From a bacterium (GTDB lineage Bacteria > UBA9089 > JASEGY01), in NCBI GenBank assembly GCA_030019105.1, contig JASEGY010000021.1:1-18846 (forward strand): a stretch of DNA of 18,846 bases, read 5' to 3'. The notes beneath the pieces were generated by a model. It ran no database searches and had not been told where the DNA came from. It was given only the letters and a program-made list of their open reading frames with translations. Shown piece after piece: positions 1 through 8,525 of this stretch. Positions within the stretch are counted from its first letter, which is position 1; each line of letters opens with the position of its first letter. Made by a program: the position numbers and the translations under genes.

Positions 1-236
1 CCTACAACTTACAACCTATTCAAAATCACTATTTATGACCGTGCTGAGTATAGATTGTCATAACTGGTGGATAACTTATGCCGTGCTGTCCTACTTCAGG
101 TTTTCAAGGAATCGCTCAGAGGTACTGAATTATTAAGTCATTAGCTTTCCAGCCACATCACTTAATTACTCAATGTCTCTGTCTCAACCTTTTCTTGGAG
201 CAAAGCTGTTATGTCCCCTTTTATTCACCTCCTCCC

Positions 237-269
237 ATTTCCTACTTCCTACTTCCTACTTCCTACTTA
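237..269. repeat. Heptamer array abutting the fabF stop codon
   Basis: Four near-perfect copies of the 7-base unit TTCCTAC occur in a row. Read on the fabF strand the unit is GTAGGAA, and the first copy supplies the TAG stop of fabF at 263-265. The array therefore begins exactly at the end of the coding region. The remaining sequence down to base 1 shows no gene, only a loosely repeated CTTACAAC-like word at its start. Confidence 0.85.
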
Positions 270-1507
270 TACCTTTTAACTGCCAGAATAACGTTTTGCC
301 CCCCAAAGCCAAAGGTGTTGGACAAAGCAACATTTACCTTTGCTTCTCGGGCTTCATTAGGCACATAATCAAGATCACATTCAGGGTCAGGGGTTTCGTA
401 ATTTATAGTTGGTGGAATGATCCCACGGTTCACGGTTAAAACAGCAGCAATAAATTCTACGCCGCCCGCAGCCCCCAATAGGTGGCCGGTCATAGACTTA
501 GTCGATGACATCGCCAAAGAATAAGCCTGCCGGCCAAAAACGGTTTTAATTGCCATGGTTTCAAATTTGTCATTCAGGACAGTTGATGTCCCATGGGCAT
601 TAATGTAATTCACATCTTGAGGTTCAAGGCCGGCATCATTAAGGGTGGCTTTTATGGCCCTGGCCGCCCCTTCTCCCCCAGGGGCAGGGGCGGTTATATG
701 ATAGGCATCACCGCAAGAAGCATAACCGATCACTTCAGCATAAATATTGGCTCCCCTCAAGTTAGCATGTTCAAGAGATTCCAGAACGACTATTCCTGCC
801 CCTTCACCCATTACAAATCCATCTCTGCCGGCATCAAAAGGACGAGAGGCGCCTGTTGGGTCATCGTTCCGCGTGGATAATGCCTTGGCCGCACAAAAAC
901 CAGCCAGCCCCAGCGGGGTAAGAGCTGCTTCTGATCCACCGGCAATCATTACCTCAGCCTCCCCGAGCTGGATGAGCCTGAAGGCATCCCCAATAGCCGT
1001 TGTCCCGGTAGCACATGCAGTAACTACAGCCGAATTAGGCCCTTTTAATCCAAAATAGATGGATATCATCCCTGCCGCCATATTAATGATCTCCATAGGA
1101 ATAAAGAAAGGAGATATACGGCGGGGACCACGGTTAAGGAGAACCGTATGCTGCTGTTCAATTACATCTAAACCACCAATGCCGGAACCAACTATAACTC
1201 CGATTCGGTCTCGATCTTCTGTGTCAAGATCAAGGCCCGCATCTTCGATGGCTTGAGTCGCTGCGGCCAGGGCAAACTGAGTGAACTTAGCAGTCCGCTT
1301 AATATCTTTTGTCTCAAGATAAGTACCCGGATCGAAGCCTTTTACTTCACCCGCGATTTTAGAAGAATAATCATCAACCGGGAAATGAGTAACCCGATCT
1401 AGGCCTGATTTCCCCTTGATAAGACCATCCCAGAATTCTTCAAAGGTGTTCCCCAGAGGAGTAATTGCCCCCAGGCCGGTAACTACTACCCTATGTTTTG
1501 TATTCAT
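263..1507 (-). CDS. fabF: 3-oxoacyl-[acyl-carrier-protein] synthase II (KAS II)
   Basis: This 414-residue protein is a condensing enzyme that elongates acyl-ACP with malonyl-ACP in type II fatty-acid synthesis in the cytoplasm. The length is normal for FabF. The Cys-His-His catalytic set is visible: Cys165 in [10 protein letters not shown], a His in [11 protein letters not shown] and a His in [14 protein letters not shown]. The N-terminus [15 protein letters not shown] is typical and fixes the ATG at 1507. No strong Shine-Dalgarno is seen in front of that start. It is the last gene of the fab series, 389 bases after acpP, and that gap is filled by repeats, so it may depend on read-through or its own promoter. 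Its TAG stop is formed by the first unit of a heptamer array. The family call is certain from the motifs. Confidence 0.97.
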   Translation of the reverse strand: MNTKHRVVVTGLGAITPLGNTFEEFWDGLIKGKSGLDRVTHFPVDDYSSKIAGEVKGFDPGTYLETKDIKRTAKFTQFALAAATQAIEDAGLDLDTEDRDRIGVIVGSGIGGLDVIEQQHTVLLNRGPRRISPFFIPMEIINMAAGMISIYFGLKGPNSAVVTACATGTTAIGDAFRLIQLGEAEVMIAGGSEAALTPLGLAGFCAAKALSTRNDDPTGASRPFDAGRDGFVMGEGAGIVVLESLEHANLRGANIYAEVIGYASCGDAYHITAPAPGGEGAARAIKATLNDAGLEPQDVNYINAHGTSTVLNDKFETMAIKTVFGRQAYSLAMSSTKSMTGHLLGAAGGVEFIAAVLTVNRGIIPPTINYETPDPECDLDYVPNEAREAKVNVALSNTFGFGGQNVILAVKRYK

Positions 1508-1666
1508 AATATAGCTTTTAAGATCTGGTCAGTAGCAAGTTCTCCATAAGTGCTTGATTTTTCGACACTTAAGTTTTTCGCAGTTCAGACGCAATCGCGT
1601 AGAGAAAAGGCTTTAGTTTCAACAACTTACAGAGTATTCATTCTGGGAAAAGCTGAGAACTTACTG

Positions 1667-1820
1667 CTGTCCAGTTAAGATAATGTTTTTGGGGTAAGCG
1701 AACTCAAGACAGGTTGTTCGACTTTTGGAGTTAATCCTTTAGGATTTCATTAGTTATAAAAGGCTAAAGCCTAAACTCCAATTGATAGCCAACCCCAAAA
1801 TCTTTTTCTTAAGCACTATA
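1667..1820 (+). mobile_element. Family B miniature inverted-repeat element, copy 1
   Basis: This is a 154-bp non-coding element nearly identical through its interior to the copies at 3027-3180 and 9662-9815. Its right end runs ACCCCAAAATCTTTTTCTTAAGCACTATA-like, inverted to the left end containing TTAAGATAATG and TTTTGGGGTAAGCG. The first few left bases have decayed from TATAG. The core holds two linked palindromes, TCCTTTAGGA and AGGCTAAAGCCT. It lies between fabF and acpP. It encodes nothing, so any mobility would need a transposase supplied elsewhere. The left boundary is by analogy with the other copies. Confidence 0.85.
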
Positions 1821-1892
1821 GTCTGGTGTCTGGTAGTCTGGTGTCTGGTAAACTCTTTGATAGTAGCCTGCCAGACACCACTCACCAGATAC
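1821..1892. repeat. Inverted pair of CTGGTGT-type short tandem repeats
   Basis: The left arm is a 15-base unit (GTCTGGTGTCTGGTA) present twice at 1821-1850. The right arm at 1868-1892 carries the inverted word GCCAGACACCACTCACCAG. The transcript of this strand could fold into a stem-loop. The right arm ends four bases before the acpP stop codon, and the left arm abuts the family B element. The same word reappears at 8526-8767. Confidence 0.8.
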
Positions 1893-1896
1893 TTAG

Positions 1897-2133
1897 CTAT
1901 TCCGAAGTGCGCTCCTTAATATAAGTTATCGCTTGACCGACTGTGGTAATAGATTCAGCATCCTCATCAGAAATATCCAGATCAAATTCCTCCTCTAATG
2001 CCATTACTAACTCAACTGTATCCAGAGAATCTGCTCCTAAGTCTTCAACAAAGGAAGCAGCAGGAATCACCTTGGATTTATCCACGCCAAGCTGGTTAGT
2101 AATTATCTCCTTCACTTTCTCTTCTACATCCAT
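1897..2133 (-). CDS. acpP: Acyl carrier protein
   Basis: This 78-residue acidic protein carries the growing acyl chain on a 4'-phosphopantetheine arm. The attachment site is Ser36 in the motif [10 protein letters not shown], and the helix pattern and length are normal for AcpP. The start is fixed by a strong AAAGGAGGTG ribosome binding site about seven bases before the ATG. It follows fabG after 27 bases, so fabG and acpP are almost certainly co-transcribed. Strong translation initiation fits the high abundance normal for this protein. Confidence 0.98.
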   Translation of the reverse strand: MDVEEKVKEIITNQLGVDKSKVIPAASFVEDLGADSLDTVELVMALEEEFDLDISDEDAESITTVGQAITYIKERTSE

Positions 2134-2160
2134 TTATTTTCACCTCCTTTAGATTTAAGT

Positions 2161-2907
2161 TTACATTACCATTCCTCCATCAACGACAATGATCTGCCCG
2201 GTAATATAGGCAGCCCACGGACTTACCAGAAATAAAACAACCCTGGCCACGTCCTCGGGTTCTCCAAACCGGCCCAAAGGTATTTGAGCCAGCAAATCTG
2301 ACTTGACAGCCTCCGGCAGCCGATCCGTCATTTCAGTCTTGATAAATCCAGGACATACGGCATTGACATTTACACCCCGTGAAGCTAATTCCCTGGCGGC
2401 TGATTTAGTCAGGCCAATCAAGCCGGCCTTTGAAGCAGCATAATTAGTCTGACCGGCATTGCCTCTCAAGCCGATAATGGAAGAGATATTTACTATCTTT
2501 CCTGAACGCTGTTTCATCATAAGTTTGCCCACAGCCTGAAGACAATTAAAGGCTCCGGTTAGATTAACATCAATTACCTTCTGCCAGTCCTCTTCTTTCA
2601 TCCTTACTAAAAGACTGTCAGCCGTAATCCCGGCATTATTTATTAGTATATCGATAGAACCAAATTTGTCAAGCACCTTTTTCAGCATTTCACTCACTGA
2701 TTTTGAATCAGCCACATTACAACCAACAGCCACAGTTTCTGTGTTAGTAAGTGAGGCTATTTCTTTAGCTGTAACTTCGGCCATAGAACTGTCCAGATCA
2801 GAGATAACACATTTAATCTCCTCTTTAGCTAAGGTAAGGGCAATGGCCTGACCGATCCCCCTTGCCCCACCGGTAATGATGGCGGTCTTGTTCTCTAACT
2901 CTTTCAT
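2161..2907 (-). CDS. fabG: 3-oxoacyl-[acyl-carrier-protein] reductase
   Basis: This 248-residue short-chain dehydrogenase makes the NADPH-dependent first reduction of each elongation cycle. It has the Rossmann motif TGGARGIG (residues 12-19), NNAG near residue 90, catalytic Ser143 in NISSIIG, and Tyr156/Lys160 in YAASK. The start MKELENKTAI at 2907 is preceded by GAGGAAGGG. An in-frame extension to 3003 exists, but it reads through the end of a family A repeat and has no homology-like character, so I reject it. acpP follows 27 bases downstream. A nested repeat pair separates it from the accessory gene upstream, which may affect transcription into fabG. Confidence 0.96.
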   Translation of the reverse strand: MKELENKTAIITGGARGIGQAIALTLAKEEIKCVISDLDSSMAEVTAKEIASLTNTETVAVGCNVADSKSVSEMLKKVLDKFGSIDILINNAGITADSLLVRMKEEDWQKVIDVNLTGAFNCLQAVGKLMMKQRSGKIVNISSIIGLRGNAGQTNYAASKAGLIGLTKSAARELASRGVNVNAVCPGFIKTEMTDRLPEAVKSDLLAQIPLGRFGEPEDVARVVLFLVSPWAAYITGQIIVVDGGMVM

Positions 2908-2943
2908 GGATTTATTCCCTTCCTCGCAGTTGTTAGACGCTTG

Positions 2944-3229
2944 AGCCTTGGTCATCGTTTGGGCAATGGGATCAATTTTGTAGTGGTCGAGCTTGCTCGA
3001 CATTACGGCAAAGCAAGCTCTGCAACTATAGCTCTTAAGATAAATATTTTGGGGTAAGCGAATTCAAGATAGGCTATATAACTTTTGGAGTTAATCCTTT
3101 AGGATTTCATTAGTTATGAAAGGCTAAAGCCTGAACTCCAAAGGATAGCCAACCCCAAAATCTTTTTCTTAAACACTATACAACACCCAATTTGGTCAAG
3201 CACTTTTTGCCGAAACGATGACCAAGGCC
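2944..3229 (+). mobile_element. Family A element with an 8-bp target duplication, split by a family B element
   Basis: The ends are inverted copies: AGCCTTGGTCATCGTTTGGG on the left against TTGCCGAAACGATGACCAAG on the right. The bases GACGCTTG occur on both sides (2936-2943 and 3230-3237) as a target duplication. Without the 154-bp family B insert the element is 132 bp, close to the intact 136-bp copy at 7500-7635. It lies just upstream of fabG. It codes for no protein of its own. Confidence 0.85.
3027..3180 (+). mobile_element. Family B element, copy 2, nested in family A
   Basis: This is a full 154-bp copy with well-preserved inverted ends TATAGCTCTTAAGA and TCTTAAACACTATA-like, plus the central TCCTTTAGGA and AGGCTAAAGCCT palindromes. 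It interrupts a family A element, so its insertion is the younger event. The bases CAAC occur on both sides and could be part of the target site, but a consistent duplication is not seen at the other copies. Confidence 0.92.
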
Positions 3230-3240
3230 GACGCTTGACT

Positions 3241-3300
3241 TAGATTCTATCCTAAAACCGGGGCGATAGCCGTCCACTTAAGCAACTTGTTATGCGCTTT
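3241..3300 (-). other. Possible degenerate integron attC-like half site
   Basis: On the minus strand, about 40 bases after the stop of the gene at 3333-3932, the sequence GCATAACAAGTTGCTTAAGT followed by GGACGGC closely resembles the R''-L'' half of integron attC sites. A matching 3' half ending in GTTRRRY is not found. TCAAGCGTC occurs where it might be expected, but a family A element interrupts there. This is a resemblance only and no integrase is in view. Confidence 0.25.
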
Positions 3301-3332
3301 TCAGAATAATTTGCCGCCGGAACGGTTCAGGT

Positions 3333-3932
3333 TTACTGGCGCATCATTTTTACAAAAATACCAATTATTTTATTTACATTTGCAATATGATATTCAGGTC
3401 TGTCTATACAGGCCCTACCTTTCCTGTATTCAAGAAATTTCCAAGTGTTGCCAGTTGTGACAGTGCCGTATATTTTATCAATATTGTTTCCTTCTCTTTC
3501 GTTAAAAATTTCAGCGGCTATCATTTCTGCAATACACTGTCCCAGACCCGATGTCACCTGTTCGTTTTTTGCTTCGACAATTGCCGCAATAGGAGAACTC
3601 AAATAAAATTGTTCGGAAGATCTGCTCAGTATGTAGTCACAAAAACCATTCAGGTCCCTGTCTTTGTCAACATCAAAGTTTATGCCGGAAAATAGACTGA
3701 CTTCATCGTTTAGATATTTCTTCAGTTCAAGCAGCACATTGGAGACAATCAGTTCGGAACGTGCTTTTTCCGTACTGATTGCCAGAGCTAGAGGGATATT
3801 GTAATTCAGTGTTGTTTTCAGATAATCGCTGACTTCGACTTCCTCGGTTTCTGAAAACAAATCTCTATTCTCTACAATATCTATCTTAAAATCTTCTTTT
3901 ACTCTTTTGAGAGTATAGCTGCTGTAAGGCAT
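3333..3932 (-). CDS. Hypothetical protein with a PD-(D/E)XK nuclease-like core
   Basis: This 199-residue protein has an N-terminal helical part, then a segment with Glu60, Asp99 in GFCDYILSRS, Glu120-x-Lys122 in AAIVEAKNEQ, and Gln132 in LGQCIAEMIAAEIF. The order D...ExK followed by a Gln-bearing helix is the pattern of PD-(D/E)XK-fold proteins. I infer that fold, but substrate and activity are unknown. The start at 3932 has a clear AAGGAGGGG ribosome binding site. The gene sits in the fab series between fabD and fabG beside a retropepsin-like gene and is flanked by repeats on both sides, which suggests an acquired insertion. A possible attC-like sequence lies downstream. Confidence 0.75.
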   Translation of the reverse strand: MPYSSYTLKRVKEDFKIDIVENRDLFSETEEVEVSDYLKTTLNYNIPLALAISTEKARSELIVSNVLLELKKYLNDEVSLFSGINFDVDKDRDLNGFCDYILSRSSEQFYLSSPIAAIVEAKNEQVTSGLGQCIAEMIAAEIFNEREGNNIDKIYGTVTTGNTWKFLEYRKGRACIDRPEYHIANVNKIIGIFVKMMRQ

Positions 3933-3958
3933 ATTTTCCCCTCCTTTTTGGTTTCTTC

Positions 3959-4066
3959 CCCCTTGTCCCCACGCTCTACGTGGGGATGCAGACTGTGACG
4001 CTCTGCGTCACATATCCATGACGCAGAGCGTCCCGGATGGGGTTCCCATGCAGAGCGTGGGAACCA
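3959..4066. repeat. Cluster of hairpins built from the word ACGCTCTGCGT
   Basis: At least three palindromes follow one another: CCCCACGCTCTACGTGGGG, then GTGACGCTCTGCGTCAC with its inverted partner GACGCAGAGCGTC, then GGTTCCCATGCAGAGCGTGG paired with GGGAACC. All use the same GCTCTGCG word. They lie just upstream of the ribosome binding site of the 3333-3932 gene and downstream of the retropepsin gene. They could act as a terminator or RNA-processing site, but no T-run is present. Confidence 0.75.
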
Positions 4067-4073
4067 GAGTACT

Positions 4074-5573
<1,500 letters not shown>

Positions 5574-5611
5574 TATTAATTTGCCTGTCCCCCTGCTGCA
5601 TTTCACATCGA

Positions 5612-5713
5612 GGCGATGTTCATCGTTTCGGCCAGTAAGACTTGCAACCTTACCTTCCCGAAAGCTTCAAGCTTTCGGGAAGGTCGCTATTGGCCAAAAC
5701 GGTGAACAATGCC
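5612..5713 (+). mobile_element. Family A element with 8-bp target duplication and perfect central palindrome
   Basis: The ends GGCGATGTTCATCGTTTCGG and its inverted partner TTTTGG...reading CCAAAACGGTGAACAATGCC define a 102-bp element. The bases CACATCGA lie immediately outside each end (5604-5611 and 5714-5721). Inside, 5653-5683 is a perfect palindrome with 15-base arms (CCTTCCCGAAAGCTT) around one base. It lies between fabD and the upstream 74-residue gene. The partial element at the end of the window carries the same interior palindrome. Confidence 0.92.
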
Positions 5714-5749
5714 CACATCGAGCCATAACTCGAAACTCGAAACCTGAGT

Positions 5750-5974
5750 CTACCAGTCCTTGATATCCAGAACCTTCAATTTCTCGTCCTCAGTTATCTT
5801 TAAAAGGATAATCTTGCTTCGATTAATAGCCGTAATATAATTGCCTGACATAGTTACCAGTGAATCCTGACCCCGCTGGGCCAAACTATCCCTGACCGGA
5901 AATACTGTTCCCATTAAAAAACCAATCAGGAGCAATCCCCCCACCAGCAGGCTGATTTGAATAAATCTACTCAT
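5750..5974 (-). CDS. Small membrane-anchored hypothetical protein
   Basis: This 74-residue protein has one hydrophobic segment at about residues 7-25 (ISLLVGGLLLIGFLMG) and then a short, mostly beta-like tail (SGNYITAINRSKIILLKITEDEKLKVLDI). The tail is probably outside the membrane, with the hydrophobic segment acting as an uncleaved anchor or signal. A very strong AGGAGGGG ribosome binding site precedes ATG 5974, which supports real expression. It sits between fabH and fabD. I do not recognise the family. Confidence 0.7.
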   Translation of the reverse strand: MSRFIQISLLVGGLLLIGFLMGTVFPVRDSLAQRGQDSLVTMSGNYITAINRSKIILLKITEDEKLKVLDIKDW

Positions 5975-5992
5975 TCCATCCCCTCCTCTCTC

Positions 5993-6169
5993 GATTGCGG
6001 ATTGCGGATTGTGGATTGCGGATTACAAATTTTTGCAACGCCGTAATTAACTGGGGACAAACAATTCCGTCTAATGCCACGCTACGCTGTGTCTCCACTA
6101 ATAGGCTATGTTACACCAATCCGCAATCCGCAATCCAAAATCCGCAATCCGAAATCCGCAATCCGAAAT
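5993..6169. repeat. Inverted pair of GATTGCG heptamer arrays
   Basis: The left arm at 5993-6026 has about five units of GGATTGC/GGATTGT. The right arm at 6117-6169 has the inverted units (AATCCGC, AATCCGA, AATCCAA) about seven times. About 90 bases of unrelated sequence lie between them. The left arm starts just behind the ribosome binding site of the 74-residue gene and the right arm ends at the fabH stop codon, so the pair fills the spacer completely. Confidence 0.88.
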
Positions 6170-7156
6170 TTATTTCGGCCATCGGAGGCAAACAGCGCCC
6201 CACGAAAGCCCGCCGCCAATGGCAGAAAGGACAACCACATCGTTAGGATTAATTCTTCTTTCTTCCAGGGCTTCATCTAAGGCGATGGGTATTGAGGCCG
6301 CCGAGGTGTTCCCATATCGGTATAAGTTGATATATATTTTTTCCAGAGGAATCTTTAATCGCTCTGCCATAGCTAAGATAATGCGAATATTAGCCTGGTG
6401 TGGGATCAAAAGATCGACCTTCTCCTCCGGAATACCGCTTTCGGCTAAAACATGGCGAACAGACATAGACATAAGTCTCACTCCAAATTTAAAGACCTCA
6501 TTTCCCTTCATCTTCAAGTAATGCAAGCCGGCCGCAATAGTTTCCTGCGTAGCTGGATTTCTTGACCCTCCACCAGGCATCTCGATCAGATCAGCTTCTC
6601 GGCCATCTGAGTGGAGATGAGCAGCTAATATCCCATAACCTTCTTCACAAGGGGCAAGAACAACTGCTCCAGCCCCATCACCAAAGAGGACACAAGTGCT
6701 GCGATCTGTCCAGTCAATAACGGCTGACATTACTTCCGTGGCACAAATAAGAACGTATTTATATGTCCCGGCAGCAATAAATTGTCTGCCCACCTCCAGA
6801 CCGTAGATAAAACCCGAACACGCGGCTTGAAGGTCAAAAGCAATGGCCCTTTTGGCTCCAAGTTCACGTTGGATAAGACAGGCTGTCGCCGGGAAAAGCA
6901 TATCAGGGGTCATAGTCGGAACGATAATGGCATCTAAATCAGCCGGCGACAGCCCTGCTTTCGCCAGGGCACGCTTTGCGGCCGGAAGCCCTAAAGCAGA
7001 AGCAGAAGTTCCAGGTTCGGCTATTCGCCTTTCCTTGATACCGCTTCTGCTCGTAATCCACTCATCTGAAGTTTCGACCATTTTTTCCAGATCAGCATTG
7101 GTTAAAACTTTATCGGGAAGATGTCGTCCGGTTCCAATTATAGCCGCATTTGTCAT
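6170..7156 (-). CDS. fabH: 3-oxoacyl-[acyl-carrier-protein] synthase III
   Basis: This 328-residue condensing enzyme starts fatty-acid synthesis by joining an acyl-CoA primer to malonyl-ACP. The catalytic triad is clear: Cys113 in QAACSGFIYG, His253 in LIPHQANIR, and Asn283 in LYRYGNTSAAS. The start MTNAAIIGTGRHLPDKVL at 7156 matches the normal FabH N-terminus. An upstream in-frame extension to 7243 reads through a repeat and is rejected. The ribosome binding site is weak (AAGG about 11 bases away). It is the first fab gene of the cluster. The TAA stop directly touches a heptamer array. Confidence 0.97.
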   Translation of the reverse strand: MTNAAIIGTGRHLPDKVLTNADLEKMVETSDEWITSRSGIKERRIAEPGTSASALGLPAAKRALAKAGLSPADLDAIIVPTMTPDMLFPATACLIQRELGAKRAIAFDLQAACSGFIYGLEVGRQFIAAGTYKYVLICATEVMSAVIDWTDRSTCVLFGDGAGAVVLAPCEEGYGILAAHLHSDGREADLIEMPGGGSRNPATQETIAAGLHYLKMKGNEVFKFGVRLMSMSVRHVLAESGIPEEKVDLLIPHQANIRIILAMAERLKIPLEKIYINLYRYGNTSAASIPIALDEALEERRINPNDVVVLSAIGGGLSWGAVCLRWPK

Positions 7157-7183
7157 TATTGTCTTTGCCTTGATTATCAGTAA

Positions 7184-7278
7184 GCGTTCACAGGTTCCCG
7201 GTTCAACGTTCAGGGTTGTTGCGTCTTTCGCCGCTTTTCTCAACTGTGAACCGTGAACCCTGAACCCGTGAACGGTTA
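7184..7278. repeat. Inverted pair of GGTTCAC-type repeats between rpoZ and fabH
   Basis: The left arm at 7184-7218 (GTTCACAGGTTCCCGGTTCA and a GTTCAGGGTTG tail) is inverted to the right arm at 7241-7278 (TGTGAACCGTGAACCCTGAA, then CCCGTGAACGGTTA). The centre is about 22 bases, so a long RNA hairpin is possible. The right arm touches the rpoZ TAG stop. The left arm ends 28 bases before the fabH ATG. Confidence 0.85.
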
Positions 7279-7473
7279 CTATTTGACTTCCTTATATTGG
7301 ATTTTATCTTCTACCAGTTCAGCTAAAGCAATAAAATTAGGCTTATTTATTTCTGGTTGAACTGCAGTTCCTGCTCCGGCTTCAACTTGACATGCCCTTT
7401 GTGCTACTAATGTTAGCAAATAATATTTATTTTGTGATTTAGAGAACAATTTTTCCATTTGCTCTATATTCAT
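7279..7473 (-). CDS. rpoZ: DNA-directed RNA polymerase subunit omega
   Basis: This 64-residue protein assists assembly of the beta' subunit of RNA polymerase. The evidence is size, position directly after gmk, and the omega-like pattern NKYYLLTLVAQRACQVEAG followed by KPNFIALAELVEDKI, matching the usual NRFELVLLAAKRARQL and KPTVIALREIAEGKI. The start at MNIEQMEKLF (7473) is chosen because the in-frame extension upstream reads into a family A element. The ribosome binding site is modest (AAGG about 11 bases away). Divergence from textbook omega is high, but context supports the call. Confidence 0.85.
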   Translation of the reverse strand: MNIEQMEKLFSKSQNKYYLLTLVAQRACQVEAGAGTAVQPEINKPNFIALAELVEDKIQYKEVK

Positions 7474-7499
7474 GATGTCTTTTACCTTACCCCTTTCTT

Positions 7500-7635
7500 G
7501 GCCTTGTTCATCGTTTCGGCCATTTAAAAATAGGAAGTAAGAAATGCGAAATAGGAAGTACATCAAGGTACTGCCCATTTCCTAATTTCCCATTTCCTAT
7601 TTTCGACTTGAATGGCCCAAACGATGAACAAGGCC
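7500..7635 (+). mobile_element. Family A element between gmk and rpoZ
   Basis: This is a 136-bp element with ends GGCCTTGTTCATCGTTTCGG and, inverted, CCCAAACGATGAACAAGGCC. The right end touches the gmk TAG stop (7636-7638). Inside lies an inverted pair of short repeats, AATAGGAAGTA twice against CATTTCCTAATTTCCCATTT. No clear target duplication is seen, unlike the copies at 2944 and 5612. Confidence 0.9.
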
Positions 7636-8235
7636 CTAAATCACGCCGTCCCAAATATCAAAAACCATCCGGTTGATATTGCATTTTTCAGCAGCAATAA
7701 TTGCCTTAAGCTTATTTACTGTCTCATCAATCTGATGGTTGACAAGGTAGTAATCGTAACAGGAAGCATACTTTAACTCTTCTTTAGCCCCCAGGAGGCG
7801 TTTGTTAATTGTTTCTTCATCATCGGTCTTGCGGTGTTGAAGACGAAGTTTAAGTTCTTCCAGAGAAGGAGGTATAATGAAGATCAATACTGATTCTTTG
7901 TACTTATCTCTTATCTGGATACCACCCTGGACGTCTATATCCATAACCAGAACTTTCCTCTGGGAGAGAGATACTTCTAAAGGAGCTCTGGGTGTGCCAT
8001 AGTAATTCCCATGCACGATAGCCCATTCGACAAGTTCCCCTTGCCGGATTAAGGTCTTAAATCTCTCCTCCGAGACAAACTGGTAATGTTTACCTTCTAT
8101 TTCACCTGCTCTGGGTGCCCGGGTAGTAAAAGAAATAGAATAGGTTATATCCGGGGAGGAGGAAATAAGCCGATCACAAACAGTAGTTTTCCCTGTCCCC
8201 GAAGGAGCAGAAATAACAAGAAGAAGACTGGTCAT
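7636..8235 (-). CDS. gmk: Guanylate kinase
   Basis: This 199-residue enzyme phosphorylates GMP to GDP using ATP. The P-loop SAPSGTGKTT (residues 9-18) and the GMP-binding region SISFTTRAPRAGEIEGKHYQF are typical, and the length is normal. The ATG at 8235 has AAAGGA about nine bases upstream. A TTG seven codons earlier is possible but less likely. It starts 21 bases after the remA stop, so the two are translationally close. A family A element begins right after its stop and separates it from rpoZ. Confidence 0.97.
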   Translation of the reverse strand: MTSLLLVISAPSGTGKTTVCDRLISSSPDITYSISFTTRAPRAGEIEGKHYQFVSEERFKTLIRQGELVEWAIVHGNYYGTPRAPLEVSLSQRKVLVMDIDVQGGIQIRDKYKESVLIFIIPPSLEELKLRLQHRKTDDEETINKRLLGAKEELKYASCYDYYLVNHQIDETVNKLKAIIAAEKCNINRMVFDIWDGVI

Positions 8236-8256
8236 ATCTTGATGTCCTTTTTGCAA

Positions 8257-8499
8257 CTAATCAGACGCCAATCTCTGGGCCATAGTTTCCGGCTGGACTG
8301 CTGATAATATGACGTGATTGGAGTCAGCAATGATAACTGCTCTCGTGCGACGCCCATAGGTAGCATCAATTAGTCTCTTCTCCTGTCGGGCATCCTCCTT
8401 AATTCTCTTAATAGGGGCTGATTCCGGAGAAACAACGGCTACCACCCGGGAGGCGACCACAACATTTCCAAAACCAATATTGATCAGCTTTGTTTTCAT
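8257..8499 (-). CDS. remA: RemA/DUF370 family DNA-binding regulator
   Basis: This 80-residue protein matches the DUF370 family in size and pattern: [20 protein letters not shown] at the N-terminus, [20 protein letters not shown], then [20 protein letters not shown]. In Bacillus, RemA activates extracellular matrix operons. In many deep-branching bacteria the gene is fixed between yicC and gmk, as here, where its role is less clear. GGAGGT precedes the ATG at 8499 by about seven bases. A longer in-frame reading to 8577 comes from repeat sequence and is rejected. The symbol follows family and context. Confidence 0.9.
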   Translation of the reverse strand: MKTKLINIGFGNVVVASRVVAVVSPESAPIKRIKEDARQEKRLIDATYGRRTRAVIIADSNHVILSAVQPETMAQRLASD

Positions 8500-8525
8500 T
8501 TCAGACCTCCTTGTAATTGGTAATC

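Noticed and set aside
593..1256. Plus-strand open frames opposite fabF
   Set aside because: These are shadows of the fabF coding sequence with no ribosome binding sites or recognisable domains.
2908..3003. In-frame N-terminal extension of FabG
   Set aside because: It reads from the end of a family A element and has no FabG-like residues. The ATG at 2907 has a ribosome binding site and the normal N-terminus.
5993..6169. CRISPR array
   Set aside because: The units are 7 bases with no spacers of even length, and they are arranged as an inverted pair.
5995..6246. Plus-strand open frames across the GATTGCG arrays
   Set aside because: Heptamer arrays lack stops in several frames, and the peptides are only the repeat translated.
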